Shown: positions 37,303 through 45,374, counted from the stretch's first letter. The stretch is DNA of 64,000 bases from Desulfogranum japonicum DSM 18378 (GCF_000429945.1 NZ_AUCV01000004.1:62001-126000), one strand, 5' to 3'. The notes: a model not told the origin generated them from the letters alone. Made by a program: numbers and translations.

Positions 37303-37557
37303 TTATTTGCTTAAAGTGGTTGATTGGACAGGTCTGGTTAATTCCCCCAGAACATGGTCCGCCCGTTGTTCATCTGTTGAAAATTGTGTTGCCAGAAAAT
37401 CAGGAAAGAAAAACAGTTTCAACACCCCAAAGAATATAAATAACTTAATAAAAATTATTTTCCACAATGTTTTACCCAGGGTCATGTTTCTGAACCCATC
37501 CCGATAAAATCGATAGACCCGTACAAAAGGATTATTGTTCGCAATCATCTGTTCCAT
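37303..37557 (-). CDS. DUF4492 protein
   Basis: An 84-residue protein with one central hydrophobic helix (IIFIKLFIFFGVLKLFFFP) flanked by charged ends. The N-terminal NPFVRVYRFYRDGFRNMTLG is characteristic of DUF4492. The family is repeatedly found just upstream of cydA in anaerobes, as here (11 bases before cydA), so an accessory or assembly role for cytochrome bd is a reasonable inference. No biochemical function is known to me. Confidence 0.85.
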   Translation of the reverse strand: MEQMIANNNPFVRVYRFYRDGFRNMTLGKTLWKIIFIKLFIFFGVLKLFFFPDFLATQFSTDEQRADHVLGELTRPVQSTTLSK

Positions 37558-37563
37558 ATGTGT

Positions 37564-38052
37564 TTAGTGGAGATCTATTGTTGGCTGGGCAGAGACAGAT
37601 GCAACCTCTGTCTGTAAATTAGCAGGACGACACTCCCTTGTCATACAGGACTCGTCTCGAACCAGGTCTGCAAAAGTTACCTCTCGAAGAGTACTGCGCA
37701 ATTGATCTCTTGCAGAAAGCCAGACCCGGTGGACCGCACAACTGTAACTCACAGTACAGCTGGATGGACGGGCGACACAATCATTGAGATAGATTTCTCC
37801 GATAATTGTTTCCACTATCTCCAACAGCGTGATGTCGCTGGGGGGTTTTAAAAGGATAAAACCACCCTTGGCTCCTTGACGAATCTCGATAAAACCTGAC
37901 TTCGCCAACTCCTGGGCTATTTTAGCAAGAAAATGTGCAGGTATCTCCGCTTGTTCGGCAATTTCTTGGCGACTGGTTAAAATACCTTTCCCTCTTTTTG
38001 ATAGATACACCATGCATCTGATGGCGTATTCGGCAGCTCTAGTTAAACGCAT
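37564..38052 (-). CDS. Rrf2 family regulator with Fe-S ligand cysteines
   Basis: A 162-residue Rrf2-type transcription factor. The winged helix begins MRLTRAAEYAIRCMVYL and includes EIPAHFLAKIAQELAKSGFI. Cysteines 92, 99 and 105 (DCVARPSSCTVSYSC) have nearly the IscR/NsrR spacing and could bind an iron-sulfur cluster. The first gene of the operon with DUF4492, cydA, cydB and cydX, it is probably the oxygen, NO or redox switch for cytochrome bd. The extra C-terminal cysteines (SCMTREC) are unusual. A palindrome lies in its promoter region. Confidence 0.88.
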   Translation of the reverse strand: MRLTRAAEYAIRCMVYLSKRGKGILTSRQEIAEQAEIPAHFLAKIAQELAKSGFIEIRQGAKGGFILLKPPSDITLLEIVETIIGEIYLNDCVARPSSCTVSYSCAVHRVWLSARDQLRSTLREVTFADLVRDESCMTRECRPANLQTEVASVSAQPTIDLH

Positions 38053-38064
38053 ACATTCCCGAAT

Positions 38065-38097
38065 AAGATATATAAGATCAATAAAGTCTTATATCTT
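38065..38097. promoter_or_regulatory. Imperfect palindrome upstream of the Rrf2-cyd operon
   Basis: AAGATATATAAGA (38065-38077) is mirrored by TCTTATATCTT (38087-38097) with a 9-base centre, apart from one extra TA. It begins 13 bases before the Rrf2 gene start codon and is AT-rich, as Rrf2-family operators are. It is a candidate autoregulatory site. Confidence 0.6.
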
Positions 38098-38470
38098 CAA
38101 ATGACGCAACCTGTCAATGGTAAATACACAAAAAAGCAGGTAAAAATCTCAGGAATGCAAACTCTACTCTTTAAAAATCAACCTGTCCCAGATGAAATAG
38201 AAAATTCTATTTGAACCGGATATCGCTAAAAATACAGTGGAACTGTTCACAGGATGCCTGATTTTTATGCCGGTGCCTGTCCATACGTGAGGATTTTCAA
38301 TCAAGGGCAGGGAGGCAAAGACTCCCAAAAGACCGTTTATAAACAGACACTCGCCAGGAGGGTATGAGCACTTATGAAGAAAAATGGATGGTACAGCAAC
38401 ATGAAGGTCATTGAGAAGTAGATTCCGAAGTCCACTTACACAGAGGACCTCCATGGCCTCGGTATTCCAA
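38098..38470. other. Gene-free stretch with repeat blocks
   Basis: I find no credible gene. 38239-38340 contains blocks resembling 9452-9660 (TGCCTGTCCAT, then GACTCCCAAAAGACCGT), and 38230-38290 loosely resembles the middle of family A (CAGGATGCCTGA and CCATACGT). This is probably the debris of old elements. Confidence 0.5.
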
Positions 38471-39217
38471 TTAAAACTGTTTCACCTCCTGCTTGGTCAA
38501 CGTGGTCCATGAAACGGCAACGCCATTGTTCAGTGGTTTGACAGGTAGAACCTCTTGATGATCAAACAACACGGTTTTTAGTTTCTCTTCGGCCAACAGG
38601 ACCATTTCCGAACCGGTGACTCTATTTCCTCCGGCATCCACAAGGGTCGGGATAGAGAGTCGGGCACAAATATCTGCTGCTGAAGCCACGGTTCCTTTTG
38701 AGCCGGCAGTCTTCCAGCCACGACAGCGGCCGTCATTTCCTTGCAACTTCAAGCCAATGGCTGCAAGAGCACCAATTACGCCATCTCCACTGCCACCATG
38801 CTCTGAAAGATGCAGCCCCAGTTCTTCGGCAAGGGAGTAGGCAAGACTTTTACTGAGCACCTCCCGTTTAGCCTGCAGACCGTACCTTATCAACGGCTCC
38901 TTTTGCAGGTTGCCATTATCCTCAACAATGCAGAGGCCCGGGTCTGATCCACTTGCAGATTCTGCCTGTAAGAAAGCCATCAGCCGCTCAGACAGCTTTT
39001 GTTTATCCCTTGCATCAACAGTTACCGCACAACACATACCACTGTTATGGGATGTATATGGTATCTGCTCATGTACAAAGAGCTGGTGCCTGGAGATTGG
39101 AGAATACTCCAGTATCAATTTTTCCTCAGCAAACCTGCGGACCATCTGTTCCATAAGCTGACCGGAACCTGCGCTTTCGGCATTATCCGTATCATCTATA
39201 CTGACCAACAACCTCAT
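38471..39217 (-). CDS. TiaS-like (tRNA-Ile2 agmatinylcytidine synthetase-like) protein
   Basis: A 248-residue protein whose N terminus, MRLLVSIDDTDNAESAGSG, carries the IDDTD nucleotide-binding signature of the archaeal TiaS/DUF1743 family. Later, HGGSGDGVIGALAAIGL resembles the family's second glycine-rich segment. It is much shorter than archaeal TiaS (about 420 residues) and seems to lack the OB-fold and zinc-ribbon parts that bind tRNA. The substrate is therefore unclear. It is transcribed alone, downstream of nothing recognisable. Confidence 0.65.
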   Translation of the reverse strand: MRLLVSIDDTDNAESAGSGQLMEQMVRRFAEEKLILEYSPISRHQLFVHEQIPYTSHNSGMCCAVTVDARDKQKLSERLMAFLQAESASGSDPGLCIVEDNGNLQKEPLIRYGLQAKREVLSKSLAYSLAEELGLHLSEHGGSGDGVIGALAAIGLKLQGNDGRCRGWKTAGSKGTVASAADICARLSIPTLVDAGGNRVTGSEMVLLAEEKLKTVLFDHQEVLPVKPLNNGVAVSWTTLTKQEVKQF

Positions 39218-39624
39218 TGTAACACCTTCCTGAATCCATGGCGGCTCAGAGCCAATTATTTCTGTGACAACCCTCTATGCAGTGGACACAACCAGGCGAA
39301 TTTGCGCCTCCCTCAGAGACCATCCTCAACGGGCGTAAACATATCCAAACAATGTGCCGATTCACACTCCACGTATAAACATTCACTTGTGCAGAATATG
39401 ACAGGCTTGTGACTTAACCCTCTGTAAAACCGTCTGTCAACAAGGATGTCACCATGCAGTTGATATGGGTAAAAATACCACGAACCTGCAGCCTTCCGGG
39501 TAATTTTACCCCTCTCCTTCCATTTGGTTAATTTCTCCCCTGATGACCTTGCGTTTCAACATTTCTAGCCATACAATATACCTTAGGTTATCTTTACTAT
39601 CCCATATTCAGAGGAGGAGCCCCC
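39218..39624. other. Intergenic region with a sigma-70 promoter
   Basis: No gene is seen. Near the right end TTGCGT (39549-39554), a 17-base spacer and TACAAT (39572-39577) form a good promoter for the small protein gene at 39625. The rest shows no repeat or structure that I recognise. Confidence 0.6.
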
Positions 39625-39831
39625 ATGGCAGGAAAAATCTTTTACCGTGAGCGTATCAAGTCCAAAAAAGGAGCAAAAAGCCCACGATTCAGAATCATTG
39701 CTGTCTGTGATGCAGATATAAAAATCTTTGGCAATCATTTCCGTAAAAAAGAACTTGAACATCTTGCCAGGGCCGCAGGAGCTGACTTAATTGAACTGGA
39801 ACGGGATAAAAAAGAAGAAAAGATGGAGTAG
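39625..39831 (+). CDS. Small basic protein upstream of the molybdenum-storage gene
   Basis: A 68-residue soluble, highly charged protein. It begins MAGKIFYRERIKSKKGAKSP, has one cysteine in IIAVCDADIKIF, and ends in a lysine/glutamate helix. GGAGGAG precedes the ATG and a promoter lies at 39549-39577. I do not recognise a family. It lies 180 bases upstream of the molybdenum-storage protein on the same strand, with three hairpins between them, so a functional connection is possible but unproven. Confidence 0.7.
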   Translation: MAGKIFYRERIKSKKGAKSPRFRIIAVCDADIKIFGNHFRKKELEHLARAAGADLIELERDKKEEKME

Positions 39832-39862
39832 CCAACCTACGGTTTTACAAAAGCTTGCAATT

Positions 39863-39889
39863 CAACGTTCCTGGCTTACAGGAACGTTG
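39863..39889 (+). promoter_or_regulatory. Hairpin 1 upstream of the molybdenum-storage gene
   Basis: CAACGTTCCTG (39863-39873) pairs perfectly with CAGGAACGTTG (39879-39889) over a 5-base loop. There is no T-run, so it is not a standard terminator. It is the first of three consecutive hairpins in the 180-base gap. Confidence 0.6.
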
Positions 39890-39897
39890 GCTCGGAA

Positions 39898-39938
39898 CTT
39901 CTTCAGTTACCTTTCCACAACCTGGGAACCTGAAGAAG
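39898..39938 (+). promoter_or_regulatory. Hairpin 2 upstream of the molybdenum-storage gene
   Basis: CTTCTTCAG (39898-39906) pairs with CTGAAGAAG (39930-39938). The stem is extended inward by GTTACC with GGGAAC, one mismatch. The loop holds CTTTCCACAACCT. Together with its neighbours it could form a structured leader. Confidence 0.5.
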
Positions 39939-39945
39939 AACACTA

Positions 39946-39973
39946 TAGTGATTATGGCGCTCCATAATCACTA
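39946..39973. promoter_or_regulatory. Perfect 28-base palindrome upstream of the molybdenum-storage gene
   Basis: TAGTGATTATGG (39946-39957) is perfectly mirrored by CCATAATCACTA (39962-39973) around CGCT. It ends 37 bases before the start codon. It could be a protein-binding operator, an RNA hairpin, or both. It does not obviously match the E. coli ModE site (TATA-rich CGNTATATA). Confidence 0.6.
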
Positions 39974-40010
39974 AAAATCTTCCACCGCCAAATACAAGAA
40001 AGGAGATCAC

Positions 40011-40841
40011 ATGGCACTGGTTCGCGAAAAAGCGAGTAAACGGCTGCATGTTGAAAGCACACTGATGGGTGAAAGTCTGGTAAGCAACGAATTTATAGGC
40101 TCTCTGGATATCGCTCCGCAGGAACGGCTCTACCCGGATGTCAAACTCATGAAAATCGGAGGCCAGTCCATCTGTGATCGAGGTTCACAAGCACTGCCAG
40201 GAATACTCAAGGAAATAGTCCGCAATCGAAGCGACCATAAAATGGTCATCACCACCGGTGGCGGGACCAGGAGTCGTCACATTTACACCATTGGCCTTGA
40301 GATGGGCATGCCAACAGGGGTTATAGCCAAGTTCGGCAGTATGGTTTCCGAACAGAATGCCCTGATGATTGCGACTTTGCTTTCGCCCTGGGGCGGAATA
40401 CAAATGTCCCACTCCGACATAGTCAAACTTCCCACATATTTTGCCGAAAATATCATTCCGGTAATGCACGGCATGCCACCATACGACTATTTTGCCATTA
40501 AGCCAAAAGTTGGCCGCATTCCCATTCACCGTACAGATGTGGGCCTTGTCATTCTTGCAGACCTGATCGGCTCCAAGACCATCTTATTTATTAAGGATGA
40601 AAAGGGCCTTTATACAGATGATCCGAAAAAAAATCCCAAAGCTGAGTTTATTCCAGAAATAGGAGCAAAAGATCTGTTAGATCAAAATCAGGACGACATG
40701 GTCATAGAACGTCCCTGTCTTGAAATCATGCAGAATAGCGAAGTAATTGAAAAAGTGCAGATAATCAATGGCATGGTGGAAGGAAACATTACCAAGGCAC
40801 TTAACGGTGAACACGTGGGTACCATCATTTATAGACAATAA
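40011..40841 (+). CDS. mosA: Molybdenum storage protein subunit (MoSto, amino acid kinase fold)
   Basis: A 276-residue amino-acid-kinase-fold protein closest in pattern to the subunits of the Azotobacter molybdenum storage protein, which uses ATP to pack molybdate clusters inside a hexameric cage. Matches include the MKIGGQS loop (48-53), TGGGTRSRH (82-90), GRIPIHRTDVG (158-168), KGLYTDDPKKNPKAEFIPE (188-206) and the C-terminal HVGTIIYRQ. The length equals that of MosA. Only one subunit gene is present, so a homomeric cage, or a partner elsewhere, must be assumed. GAAAGGAG precedes the ATG. Uridylate kinase is less likely given its different ends. Confidence 0.85.
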   Translation: MALVREKASKRLHVESTLMGESLVSNEFIGSLDIAPQERLYPDVKLMKIGGQSICDRGSQALPGILKEIVRNRSDHKMVITTGGGTRSRHIYTIGLEMGMPTGVIAKFGSMVSEQNALMIATLLSPWGGIQMSHSDIVKLPTYFAENIIPVMHGMPPYDYFAIKPKVGRIPIHRTDVGLVILADLIGSKTILFIKDEKGLYTDDPKKNPKAEFIPEIGAKDLLDQNQDDMVIERPCLEIMQNSEVIEKVQIINGMVEGNITKALNGEHVGTIIYRQ

Positions 40842-40850
40842 GAGAACTCC

Positions 40851-40890
40851 ACGCATGCCTGAAGCATGACCTGGCCATGCGTTTCTTATT
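40851..40890 (+). terminator. Hairpin terminator after the molybdenum-storage gene
   Basis: ACGCATG (40851-40857) pairs with CATGCGT (40876-40882) and is followed by TTCTTATTT. The loop is long (18 bases). It lies 10 bases after the stop codon. Confidence 0.5.
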
Positions 40891-40971
40891 TACAGATGCT
40901 TCACACACCTTTGCGGTCTCAGATATACCTGTCTGATCGAGACGTCCTGCGGATGCAACAAATCACACGAT

Positions 40972-41012
40972 ACCGGAGCAACGAACATACTATTCGCTGC
41001 TCCGGTCTTTAT
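40972..41012 (+). terminator. Second terminator after the molybdenum-storage gene
   Basis: ACCGGAGCA (40972-40980) pairs with TGCTCCGGT (40998-41006), with an inner CGAA/TTCG extension, and CTTTATCTT follows. It separates the molybdenum-storage gene from nhaA. Confidence 0.7.
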
Positions 41013-41141
41013 CTTGGCAGCTCTTCCTGCTAAAAAAATCAAACAGAAACTTGTCCGCACGCTCTAACAACGCTATATATTACGGGTGATTGAGTTCGAT
41101 TGCTTTGTACCGGTTCAACATCCAATTGCCATGGAGGGAAG

Positions 41142-42467
41142 ATGCCACAAAAAATCAACCCGTCTGTACCTCTTTTTGAACGCTTTCTTCACTCTCAAAG
41201 TGCTGGTTCCCTGGCGCTTTTACTGGCTACTATCAGCGCAGTATTCTGGGCAAATTCGCCATGGGCTGAAATATATGAGAGCCTGAGTCACCTGGATATA
41301 GGAACCTACATAGGGGGAAACCTGTACCACCTGACCCTGGCCCACTGGGTCAAAGACGGTCTGATGACAGTGTTCTTTTTTGTTGTAGGCCTGGAAATCA
41401 AACGAGAAATTCTCATTGGTGAGCTTTCATCCTGGCGCAAAGCCATTCTCCCTGTGATGGCGGCTTTGGGAGGAGCCATATTTCCTGCGGCTTTATATTT
41501 TTTCCTCAACCCCAATGGACAGGAAGCCGCTGGCTGGGGTATCCCCATGGCCACAGATATAGCCTTTGCCCTGGGTGTACTCGCCCTCTTCGGTAGCCGG
41601 GTTCCCACGGGCCTGAAAGTTTTTCTTACCGCCCTGGCCATTGTCGATGACCTGATGGCTGTACTGGTCATTGCAATTTTTTATACCGAACAGATAGCCA
41701 TATTGCCTCTTGTTATTGTGGTATTTCTGCTCACCATCCTTGGAATTGTCATACGACGTGGAGTACGCCGACCAGGTATCCACCTGCTGCTGTTTCTCGG
41801 AATATGGCTCTGCATCTTAACCTCCGGCGTCCATGCCACAATCGCCGGGGTTCTGGTTGCCCTGCTTTATCCGGTAAAAGCAAGCATCTCCCCTGAAACA
41901 TTTTATCAGGTTATCAAAGATCGCATTGCCCACCTTGAAACAACCAACCTTACCACGGCCAGTATGATTGACAACAAGCAGCAGTTACGGGCGATCAACC
42001 AGATATATCTTGCTGCAGAAGATATGATTCCAGCTGGTATTTTTTTGGAGGAAAATCTCCACAGTATTCAAGCATTTCTCATACTGCCACTCTTTGCCCT
42101 TTTCTCCGCTGGAGTTGTGATCAATATGGAGACTTTCCAGGGTTTTCCAAACTCGTTGAGTCTGGGCGTTATTTTTGGGCTTGTTCTGGGAAAACAGATT
42201 GGAATATTGAGCTTCAGCTACCTGGTGGTAAAAAGCAAACTGGCAGAACTTGCCAAAGGAACAACCTGGAGTCAAATCTGGGGAGTATCCATTCTCAGTG
42301 GAATCGGTTTCACCATGTCGATTTTTATCAGTGAACTGGCATTTACAGATGATGCCCTCATAGGGGATGCGAAAATAGCCATCTTTATCGCTTCCATCTT
42401 ATCTGCGTTATGGGGTTATATTGTTCTGCACAGAAACCTGCCGGCAAAGGGTGCAGAAAGAGGATGA
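41142..42467 (+). CDS. nhaA: Na+/H+ antiporter NhaA
   Basis: An inner-membrane antiporter that exports sodium for protons. The 441-residue chain has the family signature FFFVVGLEIKREILIGELSS, the transport aspartates in ALAIVDDLMAVLVIAIFY, and MATDIAFALGVLALFGSRVP. I start at ATG 41142, which follows GGAGGGAAG; the longer TTG-initiated form at 41100 adds an unconserved CHGG segment. It is monocistronic, with a terminator upstream. Confidence 0.95.
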   Translation: MPQKINPSVPLFERFLHSQSAGSLALLLATISAVFWANSPWAEIYESLSHLDIGTYIGGNLYHLTLAHWVKDGLMTVFFFVVGLEIKREILIGELSSWRKAILPVMAALGGAIFPAALYFFLNPNGQEAAGWGIPMATDIAFALGVLALFGSRVPTGLKVFLTALAIVDDLMAVLVIAIFYTEQIAILPLVIVVFLLTILGIVIRRGVRRPGIHLLLFLGIWLCILTSGVHATIAGVLVALLYPVKASISPETFYQVIKDRIAHLETTNLTTASMIDNKQQLRAINQIYLAAEDMIPAGIFLEENLHSIQAFLILPLFALFSAGVVINMETFQGFPNSLSLGVIFGLVLGKQIGILSFSYLVVKSKLAELAKGTTWSQIWGVSILSGIGFTMSIFISELAFTDDALIGDAKIAIFIASILSALWGYIVLHRNLPAKGAERG

Positions 42468-42590
42468 TATACCTGAAAAAAATTCTTGCAGATTGCTAAT
42501 GATCTTTTTTCAAACAAAGGGCTTCAATGAAAAAACATATCTGTAGAAATCTGTTCTCCTGCCAGCCCATCTGTGAATTATACAGGAGTA

Positions 42591-43154
42591 TTACCAGGTG
42601 CGAAACCTGCCGGTATCAAGATGCACAAAATCCGATTTGGGATAATATCCGACACCACCTCTCTTAAAGCTGATGGCACACCTCCGCAAAGATGTCGTGG
42701 CAACACCGGGAAGGCGTACATCAATGGCTTTCCCCCTCATATGCAGGCTTTTTTTCGCCACTCCTGTAGTCCTGCTACGCAATAGTTTATTGGTTGTCGG
42801 CGATCGATAACCGGAAATAACCTCAAACCATCCTCTACGGCTGAGCCTATGCTGCACACTCCAAAGCAGATCAAGCAAGCTGGAATCAATTGTATGCACA
42901 TCTCCTGTCCGAAAATCACGAAGAAAATAGTCTATTTGATTCAGGGCATCGGCATCGTATACACGGCCATACGCGTATTCAATATCGAGTCGTTGGTCGG
43001 TATGAATATGATAAAAAGAGAGGGTACGCGGCTTCAGCAATGCTGCCTCAGCCAACAATGGGGTTCCAAAAGCAAAACCGAAAGCCAGGCTACCGGTTTG
43101 AGTAAGAAATTTTCGACGAGACAGTTTTTTATCTCCAGGCGTGCTTGCCAACAC
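42591..43154 (-). CDS. Tat-exported DUF882 (YcbK-like, M15 peptidase-fold) protein
   Basis: A 187-residue protein with a twin-arginine signal (KKLSRRKFLTQTGSLAFGFA) followed by the DUF882 domain, related to D-Ala-D-Ala metallopeptidases. The zinc-binding residues are visible: histidine and aspartate in LHMRGKAIDVRLPG and the last histidine in DFVHLDTGRFR. The ERSPTTNKLLR-like segment (GYRSPTTNKLLRSRTTGVA) is typical. It probably trims or binds peptidoglycan in the periplasm. It is transcribed alone. Confidence 0.9.
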   Translation of the reverse strand: MLASTPGDKKLSRRKFLTQTGSLAFGFAFGTPLLAEAALLKPRTLSFYHIHTDQRLDIEYAYGRVYDADALNQIDYFLRDFRTGDVHTIDSSLLDLLWSVQHRLSRRGWFEVISGYRSPTTNKLLRSRTTGVAKKSLHMRGKAIDVRLPGVATTSLRRCAISFKRGGVGYYPKSDFVHLDTGRFRTW

Positions 43155-43292
43155 AATGCTCCTTTTTTACCGTCTTGAAAAATCTGATAATGCGTAAAAA
43201 TTACTTTATCTATCATTTCAATTAAGTAAAAAATATGAACACAAAAAAGTCAAGTCTGCAGCTAAAAAAAATGCTATGATTGCAATCAATTA

Positions 43293-44300
43293 TCAGAAAA
43301 TTCCTGGAATACGGAACCCGCATTTCACACACGAACCATTCTCCAACCCACTGAAATTCAAGACAAATCCACTTCTCGAGAGAACTTTTGCCCCACAGGA
43401 AGGACACTCTGTATCTTCTTTCTCTCCAGGAATATTTCCTTGATATACATATTGCAGCCCGGCACTTTTTCCGATGGCAAACGCCTTTTCCAGAGATGAC
43501 AACGGAGTTCTCTGCCTGTCGGTCATCTTATAGGTCGGATAAAAGGCTGTAACATGCCAAGGAATGGCACAGTCAATGTCTGCTATGAAATTTGCAATGC
43601 CTTCCAGTTGTTGTTGGGAATCATTTATTCCAGGAATGACAAGCGTGGTGACCTCCAGCCATACACCATATTGGTGCAGCAGACGGACATTATCAAGAAC
43701 AGGTTGCAGGCGGGCCTTGCATACTTTTCGATAAACCTGATCGTCAAACGCTTTTATATCAACATTTATGGCATCCATCCACGGAACCATTTTTTCCAGG
43801 GCTTCAACAGTCATATACCCATTACTGACATAAATATTTTTCAAGCCGTGCTGATGGGCAAGTTCACCGCAGTCGCGGCTGAATTCATAGAAAATTGTCG
43901 GTTCCACATATGTATAACTGATACTTTTACAGCCATGCACCTGAGCCTTGCCCACCACCTCTCCAGGGGTGGCATGTACCCCGCTGATTTCTCCATTGTG
44001 CATGTGCGGAAACTGTGAAATATGATAATTTTGACAATGCAGGCATTGAAAATTACAGCCAACAGTTGAAATGGAATAGGTGGTGCTTCCTGGCAAAAAG
44101 TGAAACAGCGGTTTTTTCTCAACAGGATCTACATTCTGTGCAACCAGCTTTCCATATACCAGACTGTAGAGTTCACCATTTCTGTTCTCACGCACTCCGC
44201 AAATGCCCCGTTTCCCCTCTTGTATGTGACACCGATGGTTACAGAGTGTACATTGTACAGCTGAATCGTTCTCCCGGACAAACATTTCTGATAGTCGCAT
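43293..44300 (-). CDS. amrS: AmmeMemoRadiSam system radical SAM enzyme
   Basis: A 335-residue radical SAM protein of the AmrS type, related to pyruvate-formate-lyase activating enzymes. The cluster motif GCNFQCLHCQNYHIS has cysteines 82, 86 and 89 (CX3CX2C). An N-terminal cysteine group CTLCNHRC and a C-terminal CPSCGAKV...CVKCGFRIPG pair are additional metal sites. The start at ATG 44300 follows GGGGGGAAAT. The partner genes of the system (AMMECR1-like and MEMO-like) are not in this window. The reading frame stays open for 85 codons upstream, which is noted separately. Confidence 0.88.
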   Translation of the reverse strand: MRLSEMFVRENDSAVQCTLCNHRCHIQEGKRGICGVRENRNGELYSLVYGKLVAQNVDPVEKKPLFHFLPGSTTYSISTVGCNFQCLHCQNYHISQFPHMHNGEISGVHATPGEVVGKAQVHGCKSISYTYVEPTIFYEFSRDCGELAHQHGLKNIYVSNGYMTVEALEKMVPWMDAINVDIKAFDDQVYRKVCKARLQPVLDNVRLLHQYGVWLEVTTLVIPGINDSQQQLEGIANFIADIDCAIPWHVTAFYPTYKMTDRQRTPLSSLEKAFAIGKSAGLQYVYQGNIPGEKEDTECPSCGAKVLSRSGFVLNFSGLENGSCVKCGFRIPGIF

Positions 44301-44636
44301 ATTTCCCCCCAAGATCTCGAATCCTCTGTCAAAAAGGATCTTGTCACAGATGTTGTATACCGGCTTTTTTACCGCATGGTTTACATGCGTGCCCCATAAA
44401 CGGCCAAGAAGCAAAAGACATGTGGATGATCTCCATATTTCCATGTGGCAATATCCATAGAGTTGCAAAAAACTCTTGCATTCCGGACAGGATACCTCCA
44501 CCAGGCTCAGGAATCTATATTGACCTTTCGCATACCTTTTCGTTATACTTTCCATTTATTATAAAACGTACACGTGGTGAATCAAAGAGCATTTACAGCT
44601 CATTCACTCGCGCCTGTTCACAAATGAGGATTTTTG

Positions 44637-44803
44637 GCAACTCCCCATAGGAGAAACGGATAAACTTGAAACTCACCTGTATGTGTAACTGGTCGCAGGG
44701 TGCCTGAAATTTTCGCAATCAGGCTGGCGCATCGTATTATTGTATTATTTCATACGTAAGCCAGGCTGATCGCAGAAAGATCAGGTTCACTGCGAGCAGT
44801 TCC
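44637..44803 (+). repeat. Family A MITE-like element, copy 3
   Basis: A nearly complete 167-bp copy from GCAACTCCCCATAGG to GCGAGCAGTTCC, with the core GGCTGGCGCATCGTATT and ACGTAAGCCAGGCTGATCG. It has a short AT-rich insertion (TATTATTGTATTATTT) in the middle. No target duplication is visible. It lies between two divergent genes. Confidence 0.8.
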
Positions 44804-44890
44804 CATTGTTTCAGGATTTTCTTAAGACAACAACCATGGCTGTGGCACCGCGTGATACACAGCCATGCTGCACAGGATTAGGGTACACAG

Positions 44891-45370
44891 GTGAAAATTA
44901 TCTCAGGTGGCCAGACCGGAGCGGATCAGGCAGCTCTCGACGCAGCGATAAAATGCGGGGTCGAACATGGGGGTTGGCTTCCCAAGGGCCGGAAAACAGA
45001 AAAAGGCCCTCTACCCGGACGATATAGACTGCAGGAAATGTCCAGTGGCAACTACAGGGACCGCACAGAAAAAAACATACTTGAAAGTGACGGTACCCTG
45101 ATTTGCAGCCATGGAAAACTAAGCAGGGGATCAGCACTGACAGAAGCCCTTGCCATTCGCCACAACAGGCCCTGCCTTCATATTAATTTCAACCACTATT
45201 CAGAAGCCCGGGCTGTAGACGCGATTATGGCCTGGATACTTGAAAACACCATAACGACAATCAACGTGGCAGGCCCAAGGGCAAGCGGAGATCCCCTCAT
45301 TTACGAGGCTGTTTTCAATCTCATCTCAGCAGTCCTCCGGCATCTCATCCACCCTGGAAACAGAGAGTAG
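44891..45370 (+). CDS. Putative molybdenum carrier protein (cpMoCo-like)
   Basis: A 159-residue Rossmann-like protein of the putative molybdenum carrier family (PF12694 type). It starts KIISGGQTGADQAALDAAI with the family's glycine-rich GGQTGAD, then EHGGWLPKGRKTEKGP, and SHGKLSRGSALT in the second half. Plant-type relatives bind molybdenum cofactor; bacterial members are little studied. The start is GTG at 44891. It is followed four bases later by the M48 protease gene, so they are cotranscribed. It is the second molybdenum-related gene in the window, 4 kb from the storage protein. Confidence 0.82.
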   Translation: MKIISGGQTGADQAALDAAIKCGVEHGGWLPKGRKTEKGPLPGRYRLQEMSSGNYRDRTEKNILESDGTLICSHGKLSRGSALTEALAIRHNRPCLHINFNHYSEARAVDAIMAWILENTITTINVAGPRASGDPLIYEAVFNLISAVLRHLIHPGNRE

Positions 45371-45374
45371 CATT

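Noticed and set aside
38164-38454. Minus-strand reading frame of 96 codons in the gap after the Rrf2 gene
   Set aside because: It runs through repeat-like sequence shared with 9.6 kb, has no ribosome-binding site and looks unlike the coding regions around it.
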